From: Capra hircus
Lineage: Eukaryota; Chordata; Mammalia; Artiodactyla; Bovidae
DNA length: 64,000 nucleotides
Assembly: GCF_001704415.2 (NCBI RefSeq)
Contig: NC_030811.1
Coordinates: forward strand, 620,001-684,000
Reading direction: 5' to 3'
Part shown: positions 22,493 through 32,955 of the stretch, piece after piece
Layout: the number at the start of each line of letters is the position of its first letter
Position numbering within the stretch: the first letter of the stretch is position 1
Notes under the pieces: model-generated
Databases searched by the model: none
What the model was told of the DNA's origin: nothing
Seen by the model: the letters and a program-made list of their open reading frames with translations, nothing else
Made by a program: the position numbers and the translations under genes

Positions 22493-22873
22493 TTGTGTGT
22501 GGGAGAACATTCTATGGAGGATGCCAAGAATCCGCTGGCAGCTGGAGGTTGCAAGACTGGACTGGAAGACAATTTATATTCTATTGTAAATTCTTTTTTA
22601 TTAATTTTTTAAATGAAAAAATTCATTTTTAGACTTATACAGTGCATATGAAAACCCTTCAACTTAAAAAAATTGAACAACGTTCAGCTTTTTCAAGACC
22701 GTGTCAGCTGTGTTCAGTGGAGTCCTGTGCTCTGTGTGTGGAAGGGAAGACGGTGCGGGGACCTGTGCGCAGCGGGCCTGCCCCTGGTGGCCCTTCTGCT
22801 GCTCCAGGGCCGCAGCTGCTGGGGTCGCACGTGAAGATCAGGCGAGGCTTGGGCACGTGTCCTGTAGGTAGTG
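22493..22873. other. Unique sequence with an AT-rich patch
   Basis: AT-rich around 22570-22690, then GC-rich. No gene or repeat family recognised. Confidence 0.4.
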
Positions 22874-23080
22874 TTGTTGTTGAGCTACGCAGTCGTGTCT
22901 GACTCTTTTGAGACCCCATGGACTGTAGCCCACCAGGCTCCTCTGTCCCTGGGATTCTCCAGGCAAGAATCCTGGAGTGCACTGCATTTCCTCCTCCAGG
23001 GGGTCTTCCTAACCCAGGGATTGAACCTGGCTCTCCCGCATTATCAGGGGCACCCTTTACCACTGAGCCATGTGGGAAGC
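22874..23080 (-). mobile_element. Bov-tA SINE, near full length
   Basis: Reverse complement: TTGTTGTTGAGCTACGCAGT, then CGTGTCTGAC at the 3' end, CCATGGACTGTAGCCCACCA in the body, and the tRNA-like head with GATTGAACCTGGCTCTCCC (B box region) and ACCCTTTACCACTGAGCCAT (A box region), ending TGTGGGAAGC. Close to 200 bp, as expected. Confidence 0.95.
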
Positions 23081-23304
23081 GTGTGAAGGCTGCACTGCGC
23101 AGGTCTGATAACACTGCCCTGCAGGCAAGTGCGTGCCCGATGTGGGCAAAGTCCCTGGAGCCCCTAACGGGGGCCGCACCCACCGTGCGTCTCCTGTGCC
23201 CATTTCAGCGCCCAGCGTCTCCTGAGCGGCTGCATCTACAGCTGTGACTCCTGCAGAGATCAGATTTGTCTGTCTTCCTGTGTTTCAGTCAAATGAAACC
23301 TTCT

Positions 23305-23480
23305 TGGGAGTTCCCTGGTCGTCCAGTGGCTCAGACTCCTCACTCCCAATGCAGGGGTCCCGGGCTGGACCCCTGGTCAAGGAAACTAGATTCCACACGT
23401 GCAGCAAAGGATTGGAGATCCCACTTCCGCCAACAAAGACCCGGCACAGCCAGAGATATCCATATATATAAAACCCTTAC
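23305..23480 (+). mobile_element. CHR-family SINE (CHR-2-like)
   Basis: GGGAGTTCCCTGGTCGTCCA at the head, tRNA-like CTGGACCCCTGGTCAAGGAA, then a CTAGATTCCACACGTGC body and CGGCACAGCCAGAGATATCC with an AT-rich tail (ATATATATAAAACCC). Confidence 0.85.
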
Positions 23481-24063
23481 TCCTTCAACATGTTCGGTAG
23501 ACAATAATGAATGTTTTTACAATTAAGAGATTGTATTGATACCTGTTTCCCTTCATGAGGAAGAAAAAATTAAGTTCAGGGACATTCTTGTGGCTTCATT
23601 CTATAAAGTGGTAACAAATGAAGGATGGATTCATTCTCACCGTGAATGTTTGGCTGCCTCCAAATTGACTGGGGATCAAATGATGAGACAGCCTTTTAAA
23701 AACTAACAAATTCTGGACGTGCAGAATGTCATGGATGCGGGGTCCCCCCGTGGGGTGTCCCACCATGACCCACGCTCCGCCCTGTGGCTCCAGTGTGGTG
23801 GTGAGGACCAGGCCTGCAGGCTCCTCTCTCTGCTGCCTGCCTGGCTGCCGATCTGCACCCACATCCCCACCAGGACTTGGGGCATCTGGGTGACCCCAGG
23901 AGGTGGCTGCGAGCATTGGAAAGCATGGTGAAGAGACAGACAGGCATCCTCCATTCCCGCTGCATGCTTTAGAGCCCAAGTCCCAGACAGCAAGAGACCC
24001 ACGTGCTGGTCATGTTAGCAGTTCCGGCGCCTGCAGAAGGCCATAAAGAAAGCTGGGCCCTGG
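23481..24063. other. Unique sequence, no gene recognised
   Basis: AT-rich on the left, GC-rich on the right. No exon or family recognised. Confidence 0.4.
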
Positions 24064-24440
24064 AGGACTGATGCTTTCAGACTGTGCTGCTGGAGAAGAT
24101 GCTTGACAGTCCCTTGGACTGCAAGGAGATCCAACCAGTCCATCCTAAAGGAAATCAGTCCTGAATATTCATTGAAAGGACTGATGCTGAAGCTGAAACT
24201 CCAGTACTTTGGCCACCTGATGGGAAGAACTGACTCATTAGAAAAGACCCTGATGCTGGGAAAGATTGAAGGCGGGAGGAGAAGGGGGCGACAGAGGATG
24301 AGATGGTTGGATGGCATCACTGACTCGATGGACATGAGTTTGAGCAAAGTCTGGGAGTTAGTTGGTGAAGGACAGGGAAGCCTGGCGTGCTGCAGCCCAT
24401 GGGGTCGCAAAGAGTTGGACAGGACAGAGGGACTGGACAG
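24064..24440 (+). mobile_element. LINE BovB 3'-end fragment
   Basis: Covers the ORF2 C-terminal end and short 3' UTR. A long stretch stays in frame (CTAAAGGAAATCAGTCCTGA for the LKEISPE segment; RRRGRQRMRWLDGITDSMDM near 24275-24335). It terminates around CAAAGAGTTGGACAGGACAG. Protein conservation is better than in the 20.4-22.5 kb copy, suggesting a younger insertion, but only about 120 codons are present. Confidence 0.95.
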
Positions 24441-26478
24441 CAAGATCAAGAACAACGGAAGGCCAGGAAGGGTGGGTGCTCCGGAAGCAGGCGCAACACG
24501 AGTGAGTCGGCTCGTTTCCCTCTCACGCCCCTGAAGTCTATTGCAAGTGGAACCACGAGGCTGGCTTCCTGGCGCCAGTCTCTTCAACCCCTAGAGAAAA
24601 CGCGCTCAGGCGTGAACTGCCTTTTTTCGGGTGATTATGTGGACAACGCACCCCCTCCACCCCTACCTGAGTCTGACTACTGACAGATGTGTATCCAGGA
24701 ACAATCTCCCCAGAGCCCAGCTCCAGGACTCTCCATGGGGCACAGCCATCCCCAAGGATGGCTCCCAGGGTGGGCACCCTGTGCCTTCTGCCACCTCCCA
24801 GCCTCCACCTAGATGTGTGAGTGTGTTTAAGACCAGGGCACGTGGCAGCCAGCGTCACTTCGTCACACAGTATCTTTCAAGATACAGCAAGACATGGGGA
24901 GACGGGGAGGGGAGACTGGAGTTCTGGGGGTCGGCCGCTCCCTCAGACCAGCAGCAGGCCCGCCAGGTGAGCTCTTTCCCGGGTGAGGTCAGGCCGGATC
25001 CTCCCTGCTGTGTGTGATCAGCGAGGGCACGGGCGTGCATGTGAGCTCGGTGTCTGCGCCCAATTTCCTGTCTCTATTAAAGCAAGGTTTGAGGTTGGAC
25101 CTGGCTCTGCTGGCTTCATTTTAATACCGATTATAACGTGATTTTGAGAAGCAAATACTTTAGGAATAAAAAGAGGTTCAGGATTGATATTTCTGTTTGC
25201 TGGGAAAATCAGAAAGGGTTACTTGATTACAGAAATGATGAAAGGCCACAACCAGTTGTGTGGCTGCTGAAAACAGCATGACTTGTCAACAGTTTCATTA
25301 AGATGCTCCAGCGGCAGTCCTCACGCTGCTGAACACAGGGGACAAGCTTTCAGCTCCATCCTGGTCTCCTTTACCAGGGAGCCAGTGATGTGGGTGACCT
25401 CAGAAAGGACCCAGCAAACATCTAAGCGCTCAGTGCTTTCACCACTACCACCTGAAACCCCTCGGTTCAGTCCTGCTCGACGGGCAGTGCCCCTGCCAGC
25501 CTCTGTCAGTGGGCACTGGCTCTGTGTGCGCGTCCCTGCTTCACGACCGAGGCGGCCTCCCGTCCCCAGGGCCAGGGAAGCTGGGGGCGGCTTTCTGTCT
25601 GAGGCAGGCGGCAGCGGTCAGCAGGCGGGCTGACGTTTGTCCAGCGCGTGCAGCTGTCAAGTGGTTGCACAGTCAGGCTCAGAGGAGGTCCCGTGCAGCA
25701 GTCAGACCTCCAGCGGGCCGGCTTGGGGGAGGGGGGCAACCACAGCCTGGGTCTCTCTAGGGAAGGGACGGCCAGTTAAAGGGGCAGGAGAGGCCCAGCG
25801 CGTCTGGCAGAGCTGCTGTGAAGCTTGGCTGCAGGCCCCCTGCACGGCGTCCCTGGCCCTCATGCCCAGGGTCTCTGCCAGGCAGGAAGAGGGTAGCTGC
25901 TTCCGCAGACTGCTGTCTGCCCTGACCCTGTCACATCATGCCTGTCTGCGTCAGCCCAGCGTGCACACCCTCACCCCTCACGTGGCAGGCCCTCTCCTCA
26001 TTACTGCAGGCACCTTTCCTCTCCCTCACGTTTTGTGAGAGAGCCTCACTCGGCTGGAGTCTGGGGAGCTCTCCATGGTCCTGGCCGCAGTGATGGGGCA
26101 GGAGTGGTCATGTGACCCCACCACCCAATCAGGGTGAGCCATAGGACTTCCTGCGAGTGCTCAGGTGGACAGACCGCAGGTGTGAGCATGCAGCCATTGT
26201 CACCCAGAGGCGGGAGCCCGCAGATGAGCCCCGAGGCGGGGGGTGGGGGGGTGGGGGGGTGGCGGCAATCAGAGAGGAGCACAGGGCGGCCAGGCGTGCA
26301 GCTCCCCAAGATCGGCGCTGTCTTCTGGGTGCTTTAGTTATGCAAACCAACACATTCCCAGATTTCAAGCTGGTTTCAGTTATATTTTCTCTGATTTGCA
26401 ATGAAAGTGACTTAATTGATACCGAGACAGAAGTTTTAATTGCTTCTGATTTCTTCCAAATTTGTTCTGCTAACAAAT
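24441..26478. other. Unique sequence, no gene recognised
   Basis: Mostly GC-rich single-copy DNA with two lower-GC patches (25060-25310 and 26320-26470). The second includes an octamer-like ATGCAAAC at 26340-26347. Open frames of 100-190 codons on the left are mostly BovB-derived or chance. The patches could be conserved non-coding elements. Confidence 0.4.
26238..26262 (+). other. Candidate G-quadruplex
   Basis: GGGGGG-T-GGGGGG-G-T-GGGGGGG-T-GG pattern: three long G-runs separated by single T plus flanking GG, with the preceding CGGG. The plus strand fits the G3+N1-7 rule if the long runs are subdivided. The region is also a slippage-prone homopurine tract. Confidence 0.6.
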
Positions 26479-26790
26479 TGTTGTTGTTGTTCAGACTCTC
26501 AGTCATGTCTGGCTCTTTGTGACCCCATGGACTGCAGCACGCCAGGCCTCCCTGTCCATCACCAACTCCCAGAGTTTACTCAAGCTCATGTCCATCGAGT
26601 CAGTGATGCCTCTGTCCTCTGTCGTCCCCTTCTCCTCCTGCCTTCAATCTTTCCCAGCATCAGGGTCTTTTCCAGTGACTCAGCTCTTCACATCAGGGGC
26701 TAAAGTATTGGAGCTTCAGCTTCAGTATCCTTCCAGTGAATATTCAGGACTGATTTCCTTTGGGATTGACTATTTGATCAATCCTAATTG
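26479..26790 (-). mobile_element. LINE BovB 3'-end fragment
   Basis: Reverse complement of the BovB terminus: TTGTTGTTGTTCAGACTCTC, CAGTCATGTCTGGCTCTTTG, then the ORF2 C-terminal codons (CTCATGTCCATCGAGTCAGT, CCCCTTCTCCTCCTGCCTTC) and the GGACTGATTTCCTTTGGGAT block. Opposite orientation to the copy at 24064-24440, about 2 kb away. Confidence 0.93.
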
Positions 26791-27059
26791 ATCATGGTTT
26801 CCCATAATAGCTTCTTTTTATTTGTTGCTGTAAATTCCCATTGCTATAAAAAAAATAGCTATCTTTATTGGAAATAATTCTGGAAGAAGTGACTAAATAA
26901 AATATAAATACATGGGTGGAACTTTCTGAGCAAAATCTGGGGTGATAGCTGTAATCAAATTGTGACTCCCTCCCCGCTGTATTTTGTTGGCTGCCGAGAA
27001 TCTGCCACAATCCACTCAGGACATTTGCTGATCGGAAATGACCTTCCTATGCAGAAGAG

Positions 27060-27269
27060 TGCACTAGTGGTGAGAACCCGCCTGTCAGTGCAGGAGACCC
27101 ACGAGATGCAGGCTTGATCCCTGGGTCAGGAAGCTCCCCTGGAGGAGGGCATGGCCACCCACTCCAGTGTCCTTGCCTGGAGAACCCCACGGACAGAGGA
27201 GCCTGGCAGGCTATGGTCCGTGGCGTCACAGAGAGTCGGACACGGCTGAGCAGTCACAGCACACACACG
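27060..27269 (+). mobile_element. Bov-tA SINE with target-site duplication
   Basis: Diverged tRNA-like head (CACTAGTGGTGAGAACCCGC, GGCTTGATCCCTGGGTCAGG), BovA body (GAGGAGGGCATGGCCACCCA, CCTTGCCTGGAGAACCCCAC) and end CACAGAGAGTCGGACACGGC. TGCAGAAGAG occurs on both sides (27050-27059 and 27270-27279). Confidence 0.93.
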
Positions 27270-27279
27270 TGCAGAAGAG

Positions 27280-27942
27280 AAGCGCGGCAGAGCAGCCACG
27301 AGTGGATGACAGGTGCTTTGTGCCATTAAAATGGAAAAGAATGAACATTTTCTAGGACAAAAGCTTCCTGAGGCACAGTGTTAGTGAAAAAGGAAACCAT
27401 GATTGTGCAAATATCGCCACCTCCACTGTGTGCAGACAGCCTGGACGGGAAGGGAAGCAGCTGCGCAGATATAGCAGCAGTCCCTCAGATTGCCGGGGCT
27501 GCGAGTGCTTTGGGTTTTCTTCTTCACACGTTTCTGTGTGGGGACAAAAGTTCTCTGAAAGGGCAGCCTTTGACAGGACTTTTAGGAAAGCGTCCCTGAA
27601 GGCCCTCACCACCCGCCTCCTTCTGAGCCGCAGGAAGCAGCCGTCGCGGACGCTCTGCGAATTACCCTGAACCTTGCATGCGCTCACCAGGTATGCTGCC
27701 TGCTGGGAAGATGACTTTCCTCCCTTTCGGCCTGAAGGGAAGCGACCGGTGCTGCATTCCTCGCATAGAAGCCAGTTTCATATGCAGCCCAGGTTAGAGA
27801 TGGGTTCGTTGGGTTTCACGACACCTTCTTTTAACACTTGGTTATAGGTTAAGAGAGCCACTGTAATTTGGAGACTAAGCAAAATTTCAGGTCTGGGCAG
27901 AACTAGATATGCGCACCAGCCTCTCTCCTGGTAGCAAATCAG
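27280..27942. other. Unique sequence, no gene recognised
   Basis: Mixed-GC single-copy DNA. No gene recognised. Confidence 0.4.
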
Positions 27943-28318
27943 GCTGCGCGTCCGGTGTATCATTCGGGGCTCCTGGCGGCGCGTCCGGTGTATCGTTCCC
28001 GGCCCCTGGCTGCACTTCCGGTGTATCATTCGGGGCTCCTGGCTGCACTTCCGGTGTATCATTCCGGGCTCCTGGCTGCACTTCTGGTGTATCGTTCCGG
28101 GCTCCTGGCTGCACTTCCGGTGTATCATTCGGGGCTCCTGGCTGCACTTCCGGTGTATCATTCCGGGCTCCTGGCTGCACTTCCGGTGTATCGTTCCGGG
28201 CTCCTGGCTGCACTTCCGGTGTATCATTCGGGGCTCCTGGCTGCACTTCCGGTGTATCATTCGGGGCTCCTGGCTGCGCGTCCGGTGTATCATTCTGGGC
28301 TCCTGGCTGCGCGTCCCA
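27943..28318. repeat. 33-bp minisatellite, about 11 copies
   Basis: 33-bp unit GGCTGCACTTCCGGTGTATC followed by ATTCGGGGCTCCT, repeated about 11 times. Variants are ATT/GTT, CGGG/CCGG and, at the two edges, GCGCGTCC in place of GCACTTCC. The period is divisible by three and the unit is free of stops on both strands, so frames of 165-211 codons appear on each strand with an 11-residue period (GCTSGVSFGAP-type and its antisense). There is no other coding evidence. Confidence 0.95.
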
Positions 28319-28675
28319 GCGGGTGGGAGCTGCCCTCCACAGCACTCTCCCCTCTGCTTCTGGCAACACGCAGCACGCCCCCAACCCCTCCTGGGCACCA
28401 TCTCCGCCTGCACCTGCTCTGTGTGGACCTACCCCCTCCCCGTGTGCGCTGGGTCACCTATTCAGATGAAGGTCCAGCCCACCTCCCGTGAGCGTCTCTC
28501 TGAGTCCAGGTTCACACTGACCAAGTCTGGTGCATCTCCCCTGCACCCCACGTGCTTGTGCAAACCTGTGGGTCAACCCTTGTAAGGACGTATTTGCATA
28601 TTTCTCTCCCTCCTCACCCCAACCCTGCCCTGACTGCTGTACTGTCGGGGTTCCCAGAGATGCAAAACTGACAGG
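28319..28675. other. Unique sequence, no gene recognised
   Basis: C-rich single-copy DNA between two tandem repeats. Nothing recognisable. Confidence 0.4.
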
Positions 28676-28682
28676 ATGTGTA

Positions 28683-28716
<34 letters not shown>

Positions 28717-28737
28717 CACGCGCACGCGCGCGCAGGG
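28676..28737. repeat. (TG)n/(CG)n microsatellite
   Basis: TGTGTATGTGTGCG then a pure TG run of about 30 bases, followed by GCACGCGCACGCGCGCGC. This alternating purine-pyrimidine tract ends in CG steps, the most favourable sequence type for Z-DNA. Confidence 0.95.
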
Positions 28738-30689
28738 TTCATCTGCAGGGGTTGGCTCCTGTGATCGTGGGGTGGGCCCGAGGCTGCAAGCTTAGGCAGG
28801 AGATGACGCTGTGGCCTTGGGCAGAGCCCCTCCTCCCCGGGGAGCCCCAGTCTCTGCTCCTCAGGCCTCAGGTGAGCAGCTGAGGCCGAGCTCTTGGAGG
28901 GCAGTGCCTTTTACCTGCAGTCACCAATGACAGCTTGCAGTCCCGCCACAGGGCACTGGCACAGCCACACAGGGACCCGTGTCTGTTTGAGCAGCGAGGA
29001 CCACCTGACCACGTGCAGGGCAGCATGGAGCCCCCCGGCGCCCAGCTCTTCCCCGGCCCGGACAGGCGGGTGCCCACCCTGCTCTGAGGACGGCTCCTGC
29101 TGGAGGGCCCCCTGACGTCAGCCGCGCCGGAGGACATGGGCAGTCTGCTCCGTGTGCTCAGTATGTGCTTAAGCTTGGCCAGAGGCCTGTCGGGAAAAGA
29201 GCCGGGAGGGCCACCATGTCCCTGCTCCTGTGAAGGTGTGCCCCTGGGTGCTCGGAGCCAAGTTCTCATCACAGACTCAGGCAGCACGTGCTCCGGGGTG
29301 CGGGGGGGGGGGCGGTCCTGAGGGGGTGCCCCCGCTTACCCCAGACTGCATCCTTTATAGCCAAGTGGGGTCAGTGTGGCAGGGTCCACCCCTGCCTCCC
29401 TTCGGCTTCACCAAGCCGAGCGGAGAATGGCCCCCGTGAGGAGGGTGGGCGGGGCCACTCACCCTGCTGCAGGCTTCATGTGTGTGGGGACGCCTGTGGG
29501 GCATGGGCCCCATGGATCATGTGCGTGTGCACCGGCCGCCCCCCCACCCGAACGCGCTTGGCCCGCCAGCCACGTGCATGTGCGCGCCTCCCCCGGGAAC
29601 GCATGCTCGGCCCGCGGGCTGGGAGGGCTGCGCAGGGCTGGTCGCATGCAGGGCCCGGGCTCCATGACCCTGCCACCGTCTGCTGAAGGTCCTGTTGGCC
29701 CTGCTCCTCTGCCAGCTCTCTGCTTCCCTTTGTCTGCATCTGGAAGAGGAGGAATCGGTCAGGCCCGTCAGAGGAGCCCCGGGACGTCCTGGTCTCAGTG
29801 AAGACAGGCTGTATGGGGGCCGCAGCTGGACGGCCGGGCCTTGAGGGTGCAGGGTGGCCCCCAGGACCAGGCTGCCTGATGCTGGCCGCCTGCACTTTGC
29901 CAGGGCCCTGCCGCCTGAAGCCCGGCCGAGGAGGGTGGCCAGGCTCCCCTGACTCCAGCCCTGGGCCTCTCACCTGAGTGTTTTCCCAAAGGCCCGCCTC
30001 ATCCGTCCGACGCCACTCAGCCTGTCCTTTGTTACCTTAAAAATGGAGGGCTTAGACCCGTTTTCACACGAGGGGTGCTCGCCTGCGGTCTCTGCTCCTT
30101 GCTGCTCTGGGTCGATGAGCAGAGCTGGAGCCTGTGGCCTCAGATTCAGGCAGGATCGTCCCCACCCCGGGGGGCCGCCTCGCTGACCTGTCCCGTCTCC
30201 GTCGCTGCCACACAGTGAGTTGGATGGACTGGTCAGCTGGCCGATTTCTGGAGCCCAGTGCCCAGCCATCAGTGTCACCCGGAGCTCAAGTCTCCCCCGG
30301 TCACGGCCTCTCGCGGGGTATCTGCCGCTTCGGGTGCAGCGGGCGGTCATTTTTCTTCTTTTTTCTTATTTCCATCTTACCTTTATTTTATCCTCTTTGA
30401 GATGTGCAAGAGTACATGTGTGTCTGTGGCTTGGGAACTGGTGGCATTGGGAGTGTTCCTGCTCACACCCGCGTCCATATCTGTGTCTCAGGAAACGGGG
30501 TGCCCCCTGCATGTGCCCTGAGTCTCCCTGAGCCCAGGGACCCCCATCTCCACTTCCAGGGGTGTCTGTGCAGCCCAGAGCCCGCCTGGCCCACGGCCCC
30601 TTCATGTTTAAATGTCGTGATTGGGTTTCTGTGGAACCCTAACCTCAGCCCTGCTGACTCCGTCACAGTTTCCATCCCGGAGGCGAGAT
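28738..30689. other. Unique GC-rich sequence, no gene recognised
   Basis: GC-rich with moderate CpG density near 29520-29640 and a nine-base G run at 29304. Several overlapping open frames of 100-165 codons on both strands show no recognisable domain. Confidence 0.45.
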
Positions 30690-31640
30690 TCAGTAACTTG
30701 TGAAATAGGAATTCCAGGAAATTTGCGTTTTCATGACAGGTTTTTGTAGGTATTCTTTGAACGGTGGATTTTGCTGAAGTATCTCTGTGATGAAGCTCGA
30801 CTGCTAACGACAAGCCTCCGCTCTGACAGCAGTGTGGCCTCGGTCTCAGCCCCTCTGGAGAGACTGCACAGATCTTACAGTGAGGGAAAGAGACCTAGCT
30901 GCTTAGAGCGAAGACAAGCTCTATTTTTTATCCCCAATAGTAATTCTTTATTCCCTCACAGCTCCTGCTGAATCTGTGACATAAATGTTTGATCACTACT
31001 TCTAAATGTAAAAGGTTTAAATTTCAGCTATAGCCCATTTATATCAAACAGACCATATGGCTCTCAAAGCAGCACGGAGCGTGTCGGAGAGAAAACCAGC
31101 GCCTTGCTCCCCATTCAGCTTCATTTCCCTCACTTTCATGGAAGCCATAGACCGTTTCTGTGTTTCAGATCAAACATGTTGTTGAGCAAAGAGTACATTA
31201 CCCAGCTGTCCTAAAAGTCATTACTCGCGGCTGCTAGATTCAGTCCAAGCCATCTGGTGTGCTTCATTCTCTGCATTTATTTTTGAGGCACATCGCAGGA
31301 AAGCTGCTTCTCGACATATCTCACTTGGAAAAGTTACAAAAAGGAAAATATGCCAGAAACTTTAGGTATCGTTTTATCAATGCATTTCTGCATAACTAAT
31401 TCAGCTATAGTCTAGTTAGGGTTCAAAACCTCAGTGCTATTACCCGAACTTAGAAATAAACTTGAAGACTCCAGAAAACAAACAAAACTTATGATTCTAA
31501 ATGGGGTGGGTCTCAATAATGTGCAACAGGTTAAGCTCTTCCTTTTAAATGTGGTTCTGTTGAAATTGCTGTCTGAAGACTTGAGAGTACATGGGAGTTA
31601 GTGTGTAGTGTCTAAGCTAGCGTCTTTGTAATTGGTCATG
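30690..31640. promoter_or_regulatory. AT-rich island, candidate conserved non-coding element(s)
   Basis: About 950 bp of AT-rich, apparently non-repetitive DNA between GC-rich flanks. Long stretches have no stop-poor character, so coding is unlikely. It contains TCATTACTCGCGGCTGC, CATTTATTTTTGAGGCACA, and TCTGCATAACTAATTCAGC (a TAAT core). The contrast and lack of repeat identity suggest a conserved enhancer-like block; this is inference only. Confidence 0.3.
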
Positions 31641-32800
31641 TACCTGGTAAACAGGCAGAACTGGAGCATTTTTATTCTGAAGCCTGAAAGGAAGATCTGG
31701 GCCACAGGGGCTTCAGGAAGTGTAAGAGTCGTCTCTCCAGAAATGAGCTTGAGACTCATTCGTGCCATTACACGACCGTGGGGAAACGGGGCCCAGGGCT
31801 GCTGTCTGAAAAGTGCGTCGGCTTTAGAAACCACAGGAGGATAAGGGTGGGGTTCTCTGCGTGGCTCTGCTGGAACCTGGGGTGTCTTGTTCCCCTGGCT
31901 GCAGCCCCCACTGTTTCCCGCTCTGTGACTCACTGAAAAGGACAGGGAGGACGCGACTCTGGCCACAGCGTCCAGGCGGTGTTACAGGTTTTAGAGCAGG
32001 AAGTGGGACAAGCGACAGAATAGGTTTTTCTGGAAGCCGTTTGGTTTAGAGTGAAGACACTGCTTTCCCGATCCACATCCGTGACAGCCCCGTCTTTGGG
32101 GGAAGGAGAGCTCAGCAGTAACGCCTCGCATGTGGATGGCTGTATAACGCCGACGGCGCCTCCACTTCCCGGAAACGCCTCCTGAATTGGGAGCGGAAGC
32201 CGGCCTTGCCGCTGCGCTGCTCTCCTTTGCCGTGCAGGGGCTTGCGGGCGCCTCTGCTGGGGTGGTCCTGGGCTGCACCCTGGCGAGGGCGCCCGAGGGC
32301 TGTGCCCTGAAAGGAGGTGGGGAGGTCTGGGCCGCCGTGGGAGGCGTGGTCCTGCTCCAAGCGCCCCCCCGCCCCCCGGAGGCCTCAGTCGGCCTTGGCT
32401 CCTCTGGTGTCTGCGTCCGAGCCCCAGCCCAGGCCGTGGCTGTGGCACGCGGCGCGGGCCTGCTCTGGGAAGGAGGGCGGACAGCGGTTTGTTGGGAGAG
32501 AGGCGGCTCTCGATGTCCTCTGCTGTCTTACCGAGGGCAGGACCCCACCGAGCAGAAACCACTGCCTTGTGGCTTGTTCCCACTTGGGCTTGGCCGGGAA
32601 GGGTGAAATCGCCGGCACTGACAGCCCCGCTTCCCGAGTGGATGACGGAGGTGGGCGGCGTCTCCCTGCCGGGCAGGCTCTGCCTGGCGGCTTCTGGCTC
32701 AGGACTGGCGGCCTCCCCCAGGCGCAGCTTCGGGCCAGAGACCTCCACCTGCCTCCGCCCTTAGAGGTGGGGAAGGACGGAATGCTGAGCGTCCCAAAAC
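31641..32800. other. Unique sequence, CpG-rich on the right
   Basis: 32160-32480 is GC- and CpG-rich. A 272-codon minus-strand frame (31930-32748) and a 139-codon plus frame overlap it but show no domain. Possibly a promoter-proximal region, but with no supporting exon. Confidence 0.35.
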
Positions 32801-32955
32801 AGTGAAGCATCCTTCCCAGCAGCTTGGAGATCTGAAGACACCGAAGCATTCCTTGCCAGCAGCCGAGAGATCTGAGGACGTTGAAGCATCCTTGCCAGCA
32901 GCCGAGAGATCTGAGGACGTTGAAACATCCTTCTCAGCAGCTTGGAGATGTCCTC
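32801..32955. repeat. 39-bp tandem repeat, four copies
   Basis: Four copies of a 39-bp unit: GAAGCATCCTTGCCAGCAGC followed by CGAGAGATCTGAGGACGTT. The two central copies are almost identical and the outer ones are diverged (CTTCCCAGCAGCTTGG-type). The period is divisible by three and both strands are open across it. Confidence 0.9.

Noticed and set aside
27778..28413. 211-codon minus-strand frame with repeated RKCSQEPGMIH-type peptide
   Set aside because: Generated by the 33-bp VNTR; antisense frame equally open; no flanking coding evidence.
31930..32748. 272-codon minus-strand frame
   Set aside because: GC-rich DNA with low stop density; opposing frames; composition Arg/Pro/Ser-rich without motif.
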